From Psettodes erumei (taxonomy: Eukaryota; Chordata; Actinopteri; Pleuronectiformes; Psettodidae), in assembly GCA_016785225.1 (NCBI GenBank), contig JAFBJZ010000665.1, positions 558,001-622,000 of the forward strand: a stretch of 64,000 nt of DNA. The letters are read 5' to 3'. The stretch's first letter is position 1. Each line of letters begins with the position of its first letter. This document shows, piece after piece, positions 1 to 10,092 of this stretch. The notes under the pieces were generated by a model. The model ran no database searches, had not been told where the DNA came from, and saw only the letters and a program-made list of their open reading frames with translations. The translations under genes were made by a program, and so were the position numbers.

Positions 1-478
1 CAAGGTTCATTGCTGCATTAAATTAATCTCAAATGCTTTGCAATGTAACACATTGCAACATTTCTGTTCATCTCATACAACTCATAGGATACTGCAGGCA
101 ACCTCATCTGTGATCACGTCACTGGGACTCACTTGTTCAGTATTCAGTACAGTATCGTAACATTTTGAAGCTTTTGTGCTTTTACAAAATTATTACAGTA
201 TCTCTGCAAACTTTAAGCTTTCTCTCTGGTCCATATCCTGAGCTACTAACACATAAATGTCTTCTTTGCTAACACAGACCCTTATCCCTCTTTCTATATG
301 TGAATAACTTTGTAATGAATTATTATGACCCATCTCTTTTCTGGCTTCTCTTTGTTGCTATCGCACGGTTATCGAGGATGCAAAGTGTGGGGGGGAACAT
401 TTCCACTGTGTCATTAGCAGTGTAACACCAGATCCACGCTGCACACTGGAAGTCTGACTGGACGTGGGTGCAGCTTAC
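1..478 (-). other. micu2: micu2 intron 2 (partial)
   Basis: This AT-rich non-coding stretch lies downstream of the GTAAGC donor at 473-478 that ends the second micu2 coding exon. The next micu2 exon is not in the window, so the intron runs off the left edge. No other coding signal was found in it. Confidence 0.7.
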
Positions 479-614
479 GGTCCACATTCTCCAGCATGAC
501 GGAGAACAGGAAGTCCCTCGGCGTCATGTAGGGCTCCTGCTCGTAAACCACGGAGGCGAACTTGATGAAACGGATCTTTCTGGCGGAAAGCTGAGGGGCT
601 GCGGCTTCCTGGAC
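479..614 (-). CDS. micu2: micu2 coding exon 2 (MICU-family N-terminal conserved region)
   Basis: The exon is bounded by an acceptor (...CCCTGTGCAG) at 615-616 and a GTAAGC donor at 473-478. It continues in phase 0 from exon 1 and ends in phase 1. It encodes LSARKIRFIKFASV, YEQEPYMTPRDFLFSVM and LENVDR, the signature just before the EF-hand core of MICU2 (human has YMTPRDFLFSVM followed by a similar acidic and basic stretch). MICU2 pairs with MICU1 in the intermembrane space and gates the calcium uniporter MCU. The EF-hands themselves are off the left edge. MICU3 has a clearly different sequence at this place, so MICU2 is preferred; a fish-specific micu2 paralogue cannot be excluded. Confidence 0.85.
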
Positions 615-832
615 CTGCACAGGGGACACGGACGTCACCGAAAACAACTCTCTGCACGGTGTGCCGTGAGTGACAGCTGGGGGGCGTTATTCAGCGCTTA
701 AAGTGGAGTCGGTGTGACTAATATTTAGCTTCATGCCGCTTTCGGATTGAGCTGACAGGCGTACACAACGTTTAGCGAACACCGCTACCTGTCTGCGTCG
801 ACGTCAGAGAGTTGGACTGCGTCCGTACTCAC
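615..832 (-). other. micu2: micu2 intron 1
   Basis: A short 218-bp phase-0 intron runs between the exon 1 donor (GTGAGT, GT at 831-832) and the exon 2 acceptor (AG at 615-616). No other feature was seen inside it. Confidence 0.8.
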
Positions 833-1030
833 CTTCTGTTCCTCGGCGTGAACGGCGAAGCGCAGAGTCCCGTTGTTCGCATGATACTGGTAATAACAGA
901 AGAGCCCGGTTCCTATGACAGAGCCCACAATCCCGGGGCGGACAGCACGGCGCAGCGCTGAAGTCTGCGGAGCCCGGGGACTCCTCAAGACGTTCCTCAA
1001 CACGGCAGCGACCCTTCCCCAGCCGGCCAT
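833..1030 (-). CDS. micu2: micu2 coding exon 1 (mitochondrial targeting and membrane-like segment)
   Basis: The start codon is the ATG at 1028-1030 (MAGWGRVAAVLRNVLRSPR). This fits the family's N-terminus: an Arg-rich, acid-free presequence of about 33 residues, then a hydrophobic IVGSVIGTGLFCYYQY segment, then HAEEQK before the splice. The open frame extends 51 codons further upstream, but that part reads through the GC-rich promoter and looks unlike MICU2, so the internal ATG is chosen. The first 66 residues are encoded here. The presequence predicts mitochondrial import, consistent with MICU2 acting in the intermembrane space. The gene is transcribed leftwards, away from the rest of the window, and follows sptbn4 in the same orientation about 8.8 kb away. 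Confidence 0.83.
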
Positions 1031-1140
1031 TTTCAGGAAGATGGCTCGATCGTTGAGTAAACTCCAGGGCCTACGTAGCTGCGTGTGTGGGCAGAGCCCC
1101 GCCCCCCTGGACCAGAGGGTCACGTGACGGCCCCGGGAAG
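1031..1140 (-). promoter_or_regulatory. micu2: micu2 5'UTR and core promoter with GC box, E-box and YY1/ETS sites
   Basis: Just upstream of the ATG is AAGATGGC (1038-1045, a YY1-type element) overlapping CAGGAAG (1034-1040, ETS core). Further up are CCCCGCCCCC (about 1097-1106, GC box) and the palindrome GTCACGTGAC (1119-1128, USF/TFE3-type E-box). No TATA box was seen. GC-box, ETS and YY1 combinations are typical of TATA-less promoters of nuclear genes for mitochondrial proteins. The function is inferred from motifs alone. Confidence 0.5.
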
Positions 1141-1919
1141 GCAAAGGTAGCATCTGTGCTACAGTCATGCTGGGAGAGGACACCGAAAGTTTGAATATCT
1201 TAGATTTGGGAGTGTATGATGAAGAGATTTACTCGACTGTTTTGTGGCCTGTTAGGCCTGTCTGGGTGTAAGTCTACCTGTGTGTAAATATGGGATTATT
1301 TAGGATTACTTAGCATGCAAATAGGAATCCAAATGTAACCTGTGAAAATTATGGTTACATGAATCGTGAATATAAAAACTTGGGGTTCTTTTTTATGGAT
1401 ACTGCCTTAAAATGAATTGACACTGCTGCAGGATAACAAACGCAAAAAAGAAAAATCAAAACTTGCTCTGTGCTGACATCTCAATCGAGAGACAAGACTT
1501 TTTATTGTAAAGTTTGACTCTTTTTGGAATCTATCTATATATAGTAATTACTGTTTACAGTTTCTGAGGAAGTAAGCTTCCCTTAAAACTGTTTTTCTTG
1601 CTCAGATTTAATTCAGCCTGACATTGTTTGAACCATTAACATGAAATGCAAATCAACAATTGCATGAAAAATTTATTGCAAATGGCATACTTTTCATTTC
1701 TTTAAACAGAACACAAATAAATCCAAACAAGTTTTTGTTTGTTTGTTTTGTTTTTTACCAAAATCACTCTGCCTTTCATATGTGAAGACCACATAAATTA
1801 GCGAACAGAGTGTAGACGGTCTCCCAGCTTTTCAAATGCTCATCCTTCAGTTAATACAGACTTAATCGCCCTCTCTGTCGACCGGAGCACACAAACGCAG
1901 CTAAGCTAGAGAGAGCTAC
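1141..1919. other. Intergenic, AT-rich
   Basis: AT-rich non-coding DNA with short poly-A/T runs. No gene, RNA or recognisable element was found. Confidence 0.5.
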
Positions 1920-2765
1920 ATGGCATCTACATGTGCAGCTTCATCCTCCATCAACACGAAGCAAAACGAACAAAGAAAGAAACATAAAGAGAAAGAACCT
2001 CCTGTTAACAAAGAATGTATGATTTTTGAAGTGCCTTTATATATTCACGAGACACCAACTAGCTCTTCAGCGATTACTACATCTACTACTGTTACTTCAG
2101 CCAACACCAACCACGACTATGCAGTCTCTGAAACTCACGCCTGTAATCAAAGTGCTGATCTTGTACCTCTGCTAGTATCTGCCCCTGATACACCGGTTAA
2201 ACCGAAAGAAAAAAACAAAAAGCTGAGATGCCTGTAGCAGACTCACAGAGCAACATTGTCGCAGCAATTAATGTGCGTGCAGATAACCTGGAGGTCATGA
2301 TCACCTGGAACAGAGTGAGCATTGAAGCCTTGAAGAAGTCAGTTGATTTTGCTTTTGCAGAAGTTGAGTCACTAAAGACTGATATGAAGGAAGTCAAAAC
2401 TGTCAGTGAAAGATATGAACAACAAATAGCAGTCATGCAACTTAAGGTCAATGAGGCTGAAAGATACGGTCAGAGATGGAACCAGAGAGACTCCATGGCT
2501 CCCCTGAAGGCAACCCAGAAGATATCAAGGCCAAGGATATCAACATCTGCTGTGCTACGGTACCTGACTCTCAGCAGAAAATTGCAGACAACATTGACAT
2601 TGTCCACCGCTTAGGATAATACCAGGGGAAAAGAGCGAATACCTAAAAAATAATAAGCTGAGATTTGCTGAAGATTTAACTGCTGATGACAAAGCAATAC
2701 CAAACAAGCTGTGGCTGTGGAAAGGAGATATGTCCAGAGCAATGTGATCGATTCTAGATGGACAC
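1920..2765 (+). pseudogene. L1-type LINE ORF1 remnant, frameshifted
   Basis: Two overlapping frames (1920-2237 and 2228-2614) and a third fragment to about 2765 together resemble an L1/Tx1-type ORF1 protein. There is a polar N-terminal part, a coiled-coil-like stretch (ALKKSVDFAFAEVESLKTDM, then KEVKTVSERYEQQIAVMQLK), then NEAERYGQRWN, the usual entry to the RRM-like domain. After a frameshift come VPDSQQKI-like and DNIDIVHRLG-like segments. ORF1p is the RNA-binding chaperone of L1 retrotransposition. At least two frameshifts and in-frame stops are present, and no endonuclease/reverse transcriptase ORF2 was found downstream, so this is a dead, truncated copy. Confidence 0.7.
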
Positions 2766-3370
2766 ATCATCCACCACTAGTGCGTCACCCCATTCTTGAG
2801 GTGGAAGAAAAAACAACACATCATCCTCTATTAATACTTTTCACACACAAGCCTGTTCATAATATCCTCCAGGATGATCACTAATGTTTGCTGAAGAAAC
2901 AACTTCAACGCAATGTGATATAGTCTGGCTGGTGATATTCAGCTTTATTTTTGCCTCCAAGTATCTTGATGTATTTCATATGAACGTTGCCCTTCATTGC
3001 ACTGTTGCACATACTTGAGACTATCTGTGCCCTCCTCCAAGAGGTCTACTGAGGGAGACTGAGGATTCAACTTTAAATTCAAGACGATATAACATAGACT
3101 GTGGCTTACTGCTATAGCTATGGGGAACAAGGAAAGAAATTAAAGATGTAAAATTTACTCTCTACAATTGAAAAAACTCTTTAAGCCTTAATTTTCTTCC
3201 CATTCTTAATATTTAGCTCTCTCTATAATTTAAGAACTTACTTATTGAAGTCATATCATCTACCTGATGAGGAGACTGTTTATGATTATGTTGCATTATT
3301 ATTCTGTTTTATTAAGGGATAGAGATTGTTCCCTATATTCTTCTAATACCTGAGACTCTCTATTCTTTGT
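2766..3370. other. Intergenic, possibly LINE-flanking
   Basis: No coding potential was recognised. It may hold further decayed parts of the L1 copy on its left, but no reverse-transcriptase motif could be read in any frame. Confidence 0.35.
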
Positions 3371-3374
3371 TGTA

Positions 3375-3730
3375 CTTTTGTGACGGTCCGGTTTTGTTTT
3401 GCTTCTCCCCTTCTTGTTTTCAGGCTGTGGCAGGAGGCGTGGCTGGTCGCTACATGCAGACGAGACACACCTGATCTTCATCACCAGTAATCACCCTGTC
3501 ACTATAAAAACCCAGCTCTCATGTCACTCTGTGCCCGATGATTGCCATATCATCCCATGTTTCTTGCCTTGGTTCCTGGCTGCATCTTGAAGGTTTTGAC
3601 CAGCTTACCTCCTGCCCTTCACCGTTTAGTCTCGCCCTGAGGGTTATTCCTGCTTGTCTCCTGCTAAGAGACAATGAAGAAAGCTTGTGAATCGTGCGTC
3701 TGGTCTCCTGCGCTTTTTGGTCCAAACCGC
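3375..3730 (+). repeat. Candidate LTR-like or other dispersed element
   Basis: The stretch opens with TGTGACGGTCCGG and is relatively pyrimidine-rich. It has a TATAAAA box at 3503-3509 following a GAGACACACCTGATC segment. This layout resembles solo LTRs and related dispersed repeats in fish genomes. No paired terminal repeat, primer-binding site or gag/pol was found, so the assignment is tentative. Confidence 0.25.
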
Positions 3731-4336
3731 CGTGTCAACTTGTTTCTAGTACTTTTTTCTTACATTGTCTTTTCTCTTAACGCCAAGGGGCTGAGACAGA
3801 ATATCAAACGAAAAGCTTTACTTCCATTTGTAAAGCAGCAAAAAATGATTTTTCTTTTTTTCTAGAGATGCACTCAGTTAAGAACGATGCACAATAATGG
3901 AAAGCACAGTAGGACAGACCTGAAGGACATGGTCTGCAAATGCCTGTCTGGAGGACAAATTCTCATTCTGTACTATTAACATGAAATAAAAATGCCTATT
4001 GGGATTCAGTTGGTCTGACTCTGCTCTGTGTACTGAATCCCTCTGTAAAGGTGCCAAATAAATTCTTTTAAAAGACAATACTTTGGTCTCAACTGACCTT
4101 TTTTGTGAATATTGCATTTCCGTCACAAACCTGGCACCGCGGAGAGGACGTCTCATTTTCAAGAGATACCTCTAACGAAGTCACCACACTGCGCCAAGGA
4201 TCCAGTGGAGATGAGACTGAACGCTGCCCCCAGGTGACCACAATGGGTAAGGGTGAAACAGCGCCCTCCTCCTACAGTAGCGTGCCATGCTCCAACAAAG
4301 AGACGCACAAACAGACAAAAAATAAGTAAAAGAAAG
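3731..4336. other. Intergenic, nothing recognised
   Basis: Short open frames only, without family resemblance. Confidence 0.4.
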
Positions 4337-5480
4337 GTGTTTTATAAACACTTCATTCATAGTATAATATGCATCAAATATGCAGGAAAAGGCCATAGTT
4401 AAGTGAGTCGTAAAAACTCATAAAGATGCCACAGTACAGTATGTTTTAAAAATGCAAAAAAAATTACAATATTATTAAAACATAAAGAGAAAAAATAGTG
4501 TATTTAAACACCTCATAGTATAATATGTGTTAAAACTGCAAGTCCTCGTACAGTAAGCTGTAAAACGTAAAAAGGTTAGAGTATAGTATGTTTTAAAAAC
4601 GTAAAAAAGTCATAGTATGACATAAAAACACAAAAACTTCAAAGAAGAGTGTTTTATAAACACTTCATAGTATAGTATGTGTCAAAATGTAAGGAAAAAG
4701 TCATGGTGTGGTAGTCATGGTAAAAATGCAAAAAGAAAAACAACACAAAAGGATCAAAGAATAGTTATTTTATAAACACCCCATAGTATATGTGTCATAG
4801 TATAGTAGTAGTTGTAAGTTAGTTAGTTGTAAGTAGTCAGTTGTCAAAACACCAAAACATGTCATATTATAGTATATTGTAAAAATGGAAAAAAGTCAGA
4901 GTATAGTAACATTTTGTATTGTAAAGATGTAAAAAAAACTCTTAAAAACAGGGAAAGATCAAAGCTGAGTGTTTTATAAACACTACATAGTATAATGTGT
5001 GCAAAAAATGCGAGAAAGGTTTCTTGTATAGTATGTCGTAAAAACTCAAAAATATGTAATAGTATAGTATGTCACAAAAATGCTGAGAAATTCCATAATA
5101 TTTCATAAAATCAAAAAGATGAAAGAACACTTCATAGTGTCAAAAATGCAAGAAAAGGTCTTTGTATAGTAAGTTGTAAAACCCCCAAAAAGCATAGTAT
5201 AGTATGTCTTAAAAACCCAAAAACTCATAGTAAAATATGCCATAAAACACAAAAAAAATCACAAAAAACACTTCATATTATAATATTTGTTAAGGATGCA
5301 AGAAAAGGTCATAGTAAGTTGTAAAAATGCAAAAAAAAACTGTAAAAAAAGAAAGAAATAATAGTATGTCATAAAAACATGAAAAAATGTTATAGTATAG
5401 TATGTCGTAAAAATGTGGGAAAAAATGGCAAACTATAGCATGTCGTAAACATGAAAAAATTACAAAAAATCATAAAACCC
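4337..5480. repeat. AT-rich degenerate tandem array, unit CATAGTATAGTATGT-GTAAAAA
   Basis: The core CATAGTATAGTATGT(C/T)GTAAAAA followed by an A-rich stretch recurs roughly every 30-50 bases. Superimposed is a longer period: the phrase GTGTTTTATAAACACTTCATAGTATA, itself containing a short palindrome (GTGTTTATAAACAC-like), begins near 4338, 4498, 4648, 4762, 4968, 5120 and 5262. That gives a higher-order spacing of about 110-200 bases. Units are diverged, so the array is old. No coding potential. Confidence 0.8.
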
Positions 5481-6937
5481 ATTGGTTCAGGAGTCACACT
5501 GTGTGAACTGGCACAAATTCCTCTACAGTTCTTTAAAACTTCCACGTGAGAAATGAAATGTGATGTGGGAGTTATGAAGGGCTGAAACACAAAAGTTTTG
5601 TGAGAAAAAAGACCTAACCCTAAATCATTATAAAGTAAAAAAAAACTGTCAGAAAAAGCATAATACTTAAGATGCGATAATTCAAAAATTGTAGAAGAGA
5701 TTGAAAAGATGATAATAGTTGAAAGTCTTGTGACCCGTTTAAAGTCTGAATGATGTGGAAATGTAGCAGTTCAGTTGGAAAGAGGGGGCGTTTTATAAAT
5801 TTTAGAGGTTTTGAACATTGTTCCAATTCATTTCCTATGGGGAATATTTCCAACGCAACACAGAATATTTCATATAATATATTCATAATTCATAAAATAT
5901 TTCGAAAAATCTAAATATATCTGACAATGTCCTACTTGAGCTTGGCATTTTGAAGTTTCAATGAGTTTCTACGATGAAGCAGCTTTGAACAACAAACATG
6001 ATAAATTGTCTGTGCTATAATCCTACAGTGAGGAAAAAGACAATGGCCATATTAAGGGATGAGGTGATTTTTATGACAATACCATATTTCATATTTCCAC
6101 AGACAGACATTAACAAATGATTTTTTTGTGCAATACTGTATTCATTTATGTATGTTTTTTTCCATTTACAGACAAGACCCTGCATCACCACTATTGTTAT
6201 ACACTGTGCATGGTGCACAATAACTGCATAACAAAAGTTGCATGAACCTTTATTTTTGCTCATATAAATTAGGCCATGCCCATGTCCACTCATATTTTGT
6301 TCAAAATTGCATGTACATGGCCTGGATGATGAGGATTCTTATCAGTTGCTATAATAAAACCGTAAATGCAGTTTAAGAATGTGTGCTTACCAGTTACTGT
6401 TTATACAGAAGGAAATGGGATGGATGGGAGGCATTGAAATCGAGCCCTGAACTTGATTTCCACCAAGAATTCAGTCCTGCAGTGTCACTGTAAAGGCTCA
6501 ATCAGATCTGTATCCACGGGACACATAACATGTTAAAATGACACACAAACTGACTGAAGACATTTTTTTTTACATTTTAGTGCATCACATTAGTATGTTT
6601 ACTCTTCAGTGTCATACTTTACTGCACACTTTACTGTGTTATATCCAATGTATGACCCCAGGAGTTTGTTCCAGAGCATCGAGGCTTTGGAATAAAGTGG
6701 AGGTGATCATGTGATCATGATAGCCAGTGCTACTCAGTGTCGCTGCTACCCCTTGATGCTACCTCATGCATACCTCCTAATGTTGTGTCCTGTCAGCTGA
6801 AGTCTTCACCTTCAAATTCATGGGCAATGGGACAGCAGCAGTAGAAGGTGACTGTCAGTTTCAAGAATGAGCAGTTGAGTCGAGAACTACATCACATGAA
6901 GTTGAAATCAATGTGGTGAACAAACTGTTGCTATTAG
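5481..6937. other. Intergenic, AT-rich
   Basis: No gene or recognisable mobile element. The open frames here are short and of low complexity. Confidence 0.45.
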
Positions 6938-6966
6938 GTGTGTGTGTGTGTGTGTGTGTCTGTGTG
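6938..6966. repeat. (GT)n microsatellite
   Basis: About eleven GT units with one interruption at 6960. Confidence 0.9.
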
Positions 6967-9004
6967 AGACAAACATGTGCGTCCACATCAATTCCACGTC
7001 AAGTTTGCATCAGCAAGGTTGGAGGTTTATTTAATGTCATAGCAGCAAGTTGTAATATAAAGTAACAAAGACATACACACTTGTATGATCATCAATGAAA
7101 AGAAACAGAGTTTCAATATTTTTTCTTCAGTCACTGTTTATGCTGCCTATTCAATTTTGACTGTTACTGTTATAACATAGTGGGAAAAAATCCTTTGTGT
7201 TTAATAAAAGTGATGGGGAGCAAACACTTAAAACGCACATGGTGGTGCGGGCTAATTATCTGCCATGAGCAATGAATCAGAACAAGTACAGCCACATGAA
7301 AATACTATAGCTCTTGTTTCAGTGATTAAAAACACGTATTGCAATGACAAGCTCACTGTCAGATGACTGACGAGTGCATTTGAATATCCAGTTGCTTTCT
7401 CCTCTGAACCCCCCTTTCGGCAAACTGCATGACATGGCACATATATAAAGGCAAACAATGACTTAGAAATGAAAATAACATTTACATCATCACATAGCTT
7501 ATCTGTTCCAGTTCAACTGATCAGAAGGCTGCAGTGCAGAGATGGTGCTGATAGCCTCAAATCAGTCAATTCAAACACTGCTAAGTATCTGACATAAGCT
7601 TTGGGTGTTTTAATAGAAAGGAAGACTGTTTTTTTTTTTTCTTACATATTTGAGTTGCAATTGGACAGGATGGAAAGTGGAAAAACAACGCAACAGCCAA
7701 ATTTGCTGCCACCTAGAAATGCATTGACTCCTCTTTCTGCAATGTAAAGTAAATGTCAATGATCACAATTTACTGACATGAAAGGAACTTCCACTGTACT
7801 TATAACTGACTTATGTGACAAACAATAAGTGGACTAATGCCTGTTCATCTCTCTGATCACAGCATACTGTACTTATGTTGAGTCACTGATAATTCAGTTA
7901 TCCAGAGGAGCATGTAAGTGAACTGCCCAGGCTAGTTAACTTTTTTTTTCTCATTGGTAATACATTTAGATTTAGAACACCGCTCACAGACACACTGACT
8001 ACTCAATCAGCTATTAGAACAAGTTCTTATTGGGGCTGCGGGGCAACTCCTAGATCTGATATGAATAAATATAGGCATATAAAAATACAACAAGCATACC
8101 TACAGTATGTCCTGCTGCTATTCCCTGGTAAAAGGTGTGTAATACAACTAGATACTGGTGTACTTATATACACTATGATAGTTAATAGTGACTTCTAATT
8201 TGCATATTTTTCATTTAAATGTAATAAACATTAATATATTTGAGTGATGACTGCTTTTATCTGTGGATTAATACAAATGTTTTAATTTTACCCATTTCAT
8301 TTCAGAGTATTATTTTATTAGAGCACAGGATTTATTGGTATACATACAAAGATAGATATATACAATTCATGAATTGAGTCATGACAGTTTGACATTTAAC
8401 TTGCCTTTGGTGGAGAGATCCCAATCAGATTGAACACACAGGGTGCAGAGAGGTTTATGTCTCAGTGAACTGCTTCAGATTTTTACAATTTTGGGCACCA
8501 CAAACTCAGTGGTGATTGAACATTTCACAGCTGAAATCAGTACATTCTGAGGAAAATAAATTGCAGTAATACAGTACAAACAGCAGAGGGGCCATTTGGC
8601 TTCTTATTTTATGTTACAGATGAAAGAGTAGTGAACACTCTGGAACAGTGTACCCCCCCACCCCCTTGTACTCATGCTTACTGTGGATAAAGACACAACC
8701 CTACTTTGTCAAATCTACCTAGATTTTGAGACGTGGCCCCATAATAGCAAAATACAATTTTTTTCCCCCCACTCACACTGAATTATTGCAATTCCGACAC
8801 TGCCCAACTTATTTCAAGAACCAAAAAATAAAGGCAAGTTTAACAGGTGCACTAACAGACTATTTCATGCAATGTTCTGATTTTTGTCATGTATACAAAG
8901 GCATTGTGTTACTTTGAGCATTTCCACTTTGAACAACAAACCTTGGGTTAATGGATTAGAATTTGATAGAAAGCTCTTTTTGGTGGCATGAACGATTGAA
9001 CACA
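6967..9004. other. Intergenic and possible distal sptbn4 3'UTR
   Basis: AT-rich sequence without reading frames of note. Spectrin transcripts often have long 3'UTRs, so the right part may be transcribed from the minus strand. Nothing in the sequence fixes the limit. Confidence 0.35.
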
Positions 9005-9061
9005 AATAATAATAATAGTAATAATAATTATAACAGTAATAATAATAATAATAATAATAAC
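9005..9061. repeat. (AAT)n microsatellite
   Basis: Interrupted AAT/ATT trinucleotide run, most regular at 9038-9060. Confidence 0.9.
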
Positions 9062-9360
9062 TGAAAAAAACTTACTTTGGAAATGTGTTTTCATTGACAC
9101 TGATGAAGTCAGGTGGGTAACACCAGCATTCCATTATATTAACATGATTGAAAGCTAGCCATGTGAAGGGATTAAATGTCATTATGATTAGTATACAGAT
9201 GTGTCAAAAGTTTAAGGTGCACAACTGCCTGGCATAAGCTTACGTGGAAGTGATAAATCATAGAGTTGCAACTATCTCTTGTTTCCGTTTCCCTTTTTCT
9301 CTCTCTAACACAGAGAAGAAATAAAAAAAGTATATTGCTTCAAAAAACATTTTTTTCTTT

Positions 9361-9366
9361 TTTAAT
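9361..9366 (-). terminator. sptbn4: Candidate sptbn4 poly(A) signal (ATTAAA)
   Basis: ATTAAA on the minus strand lies about 430 bases downstream of the sptbn4 stop codon. It is the nearest acceptable hexamer seen. AT-rich sequence makes chance occurrence likely, and more distal sites are possible. Confidence 0.25.
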
Positions 9367-9792
9367 ATTGTGAAACATTTCATTCACCACTTCTCGGGTT
9401 TGTCTAGGTAGACAGAGCATTACATTATCAGTCAAAGATACATACAGAAGGATGCTGTGAATCCAAGAGATTAAACGATCAACGATGGGACATGACAGTG
9501 ACTAATTCCTGGGACCACTTGTTGGAGTCAGTCTGTCTGTTTGGGCCAACCTCCTATCTACCAGCAGGTGGCACAATGCAAGCACTGATGTATTGCCTGG
9601 GTGAAGGGGAGGGGCTGAGAGATTAGTCTGTCACAGTTACAGTAGTCAGTCCAAGGACTGTGGCCTCAGTGTGTTCCAGCTCTGTCACCGAGGATCTGCA
9701 AACCTAGCTGCACATGCTCGCCATCCAGCCCTCCCACCCACCGCCTCCTACGCCTTTTGCCAATGAGTAACATGAAAACACAATGGGGCTCC

Positions 9793-10092
9793 TCATTTGC
9801 TTTTTCCAGACGTGCTGGAGCCCCCCGCCCCGCCCTCCATCTTGTCAGCAATTTCTGATGTGTCTAACTTCTCAGAGCCATCCCCTTTCTCTGACCTCTC
9901 CTTTTCAGACCTCTCCTCCCCTTCCACAAGCTCCGACCTCTCTGACCTGGCGTCTGCGTCCCCCTCTGATTTCTCCTTCCTCTCCGAGCGGTCAGGGTCC
10001 ATGGATGAGGTGCCAGGCTTGTCCCACTTGGCCATGGACTCATGCTCAGCTATGCAGGTGGTGATATTTGAAGTCCAAGCCTTCATGTCCTC
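9793..10092 (-). CDS. sptbn4: sptbn4 last coding exon: PH-domain C-terminal helix and SE(R/K)-rich tail
   Basis: The acceptor AG is at 10093-10094 and the stop TGA at 9793-9795. It begins EDMKAWTSNITTCIAEHESM, the C-terminal alpha helix of the PH domain with the conserved Trp. A tail of about 75 residues follows, with repeated RSE/SEK motifs (RSERKEKSEG, RSERSELVEGEERSEKERSE) and ending GKSK. This tail does not resemble the TLPTTSST...RRK end of human SPTBN4. Confidence 0.88.
   Translation of the reverse strand, partial: EDMKAWTSNITTCIAEHESMAKWDKPGTSSMDPDRSERKEKSEGDADARSERSELVEGEERSEKERSEKGDGSEKLDTSEIADKMEGGAGGSSTSGKSK

Noticed and set aside
785..1183. micu2 start at the 5' end of the 132-codon frame
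   Set aside because: The extra 51 codons are promoter-like GC sequence; the internal ATG gives a proper mitochondrial presequence.
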